Source: Bifidobacterium saguini DSM 23967
GTDB taxonomy: Bacteria; Actinomycetota; Actinomycetes; Actinomycetales; Bifidobacteriaceae
NCBI RefSeq assembly: GCF_000741715.1
Contig: NZ_JGZN01000007.1
Location: forward strand, 1-64,000
Direction of reading: 5' to 3'
Length of the DNA: 64,000 bases
Shown: positions 63,830 to 64,000 of the stretch, one piece after another
How positions within the stretch are numbered: the first letter of the stretch is position 1
How the letters are laid out: each line of letters starts with the position of its first letter
Notes under the pieces: generated by a model
What the model saw: only the letters and a program-made list of their open reading frames with translations
Databases searched by the model: none
Told to the model about the DNA's origin: nothing
Position numbers and translations under genes: made by a program

Positions 63830-64000
63830 GGCAGCCTCTTCCATAGGGACTTCACCGCCGACCAACGGACGTGCGGCGCACCGGAATACAGGCAAAGATA
63901 GTGCCCGGTATTCCGCTATCCAGTGTACGTGTACCCCACCTGCAGGCTCAAATACGCTATGAGCATGAGAAGTATGCAAAATCCCGGCCGTTCACGAAGA

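Noticed and set aside
63964-64000. A plus-strand gene starting ATGAGCATGAGAAG at the right edge
   Set aside because: Only about 12 codons fit in the window and no clear ribosome site is present. It may be the start of a divergent gene, but it cannot be supported.

Overview
The window looks like chromosome of a Bifidobacterium, most likely of the B. longum group. This is inferred from several things: a high-GC genome with Gly/Pro-rich IF-2, a full S10/spc/alpha ribosomal block of actinobacterial order, a TTG-started bifunctional AdhE, separate GlgX and MalQ enzymes, a type Z zinc S14, and many genes that seem to start at a leaderless AUG. No phage, insertion sequence or CRISPR array is visible.

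Layout. 1-2201 (minus): infB (partial) and nusA. 2276-7578: a lipoprotein with a DUF4439-like look, tRNA-Ser(CGA), a transglutaminase-like protein with a fused circularly permuted ATP-grasp/alpha-E protein, and truA. 7794-22722 (minus): the ribosomal protein block, transcribed rpsJ to rplQ, with secY, adk, infA and rpoA embedded. It is broken by terminators or hairpins on either side of secY and between adk and infA. rpsH carries a one-base frameshift. 23127-28963: a YwiC-like membrane protein, adhE with a palindromic operator, a ROK regulator and a VOC-family protein.

29118-38789 (minus) is an accessory carbohydrate island. It holds two zinc-type dehydrogenases (one followed by a 39-codon membrane ORF), two paralogous cupin-AraC regulators, a GH31 glycosidase and an ABC sugar importer (two permeases and a lipoprotein binding protein). 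Composition changes sharply within it. Upstream of the binding-protein gene is a 17-bp direct repeat at a 21-bp period, as expected for an AraC-type operator. I infer that the importer brings in an alpha-linked oligosaccharide, GH31 cleaves it, and the AraC pair controls it.

39154-48015: glgX, rplM-rpsI, an unusual 21-bp-periodic inverted nonamer array, malQ, an LRV-repeat protein, a YigZ-family protein and a 2-hydroxyacid dehydrogenase. 48133-58754: a CapA-like protein, tRNA-Ser(GCT), an EamA-type exporter, dinB, a DapC-type aminotransferase with ferredoxin, an amino acid permease, murB, rpmG with tRNA-Met/Thr/Tyr, and a HisC/Pat-type aminotransferase. 58789-63829: a 1334-residue DUF58-transglutaminase fusion and its MoxR AAA+ ATPase.

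Most of the window is core genome. The parts worth a second look are the ATP-grasp/alpha-E/transglutaminase pair, the MoxR/DUF58-TgpA pair, the GH31 island with its operator, and the nonamer array at 43209-43314.
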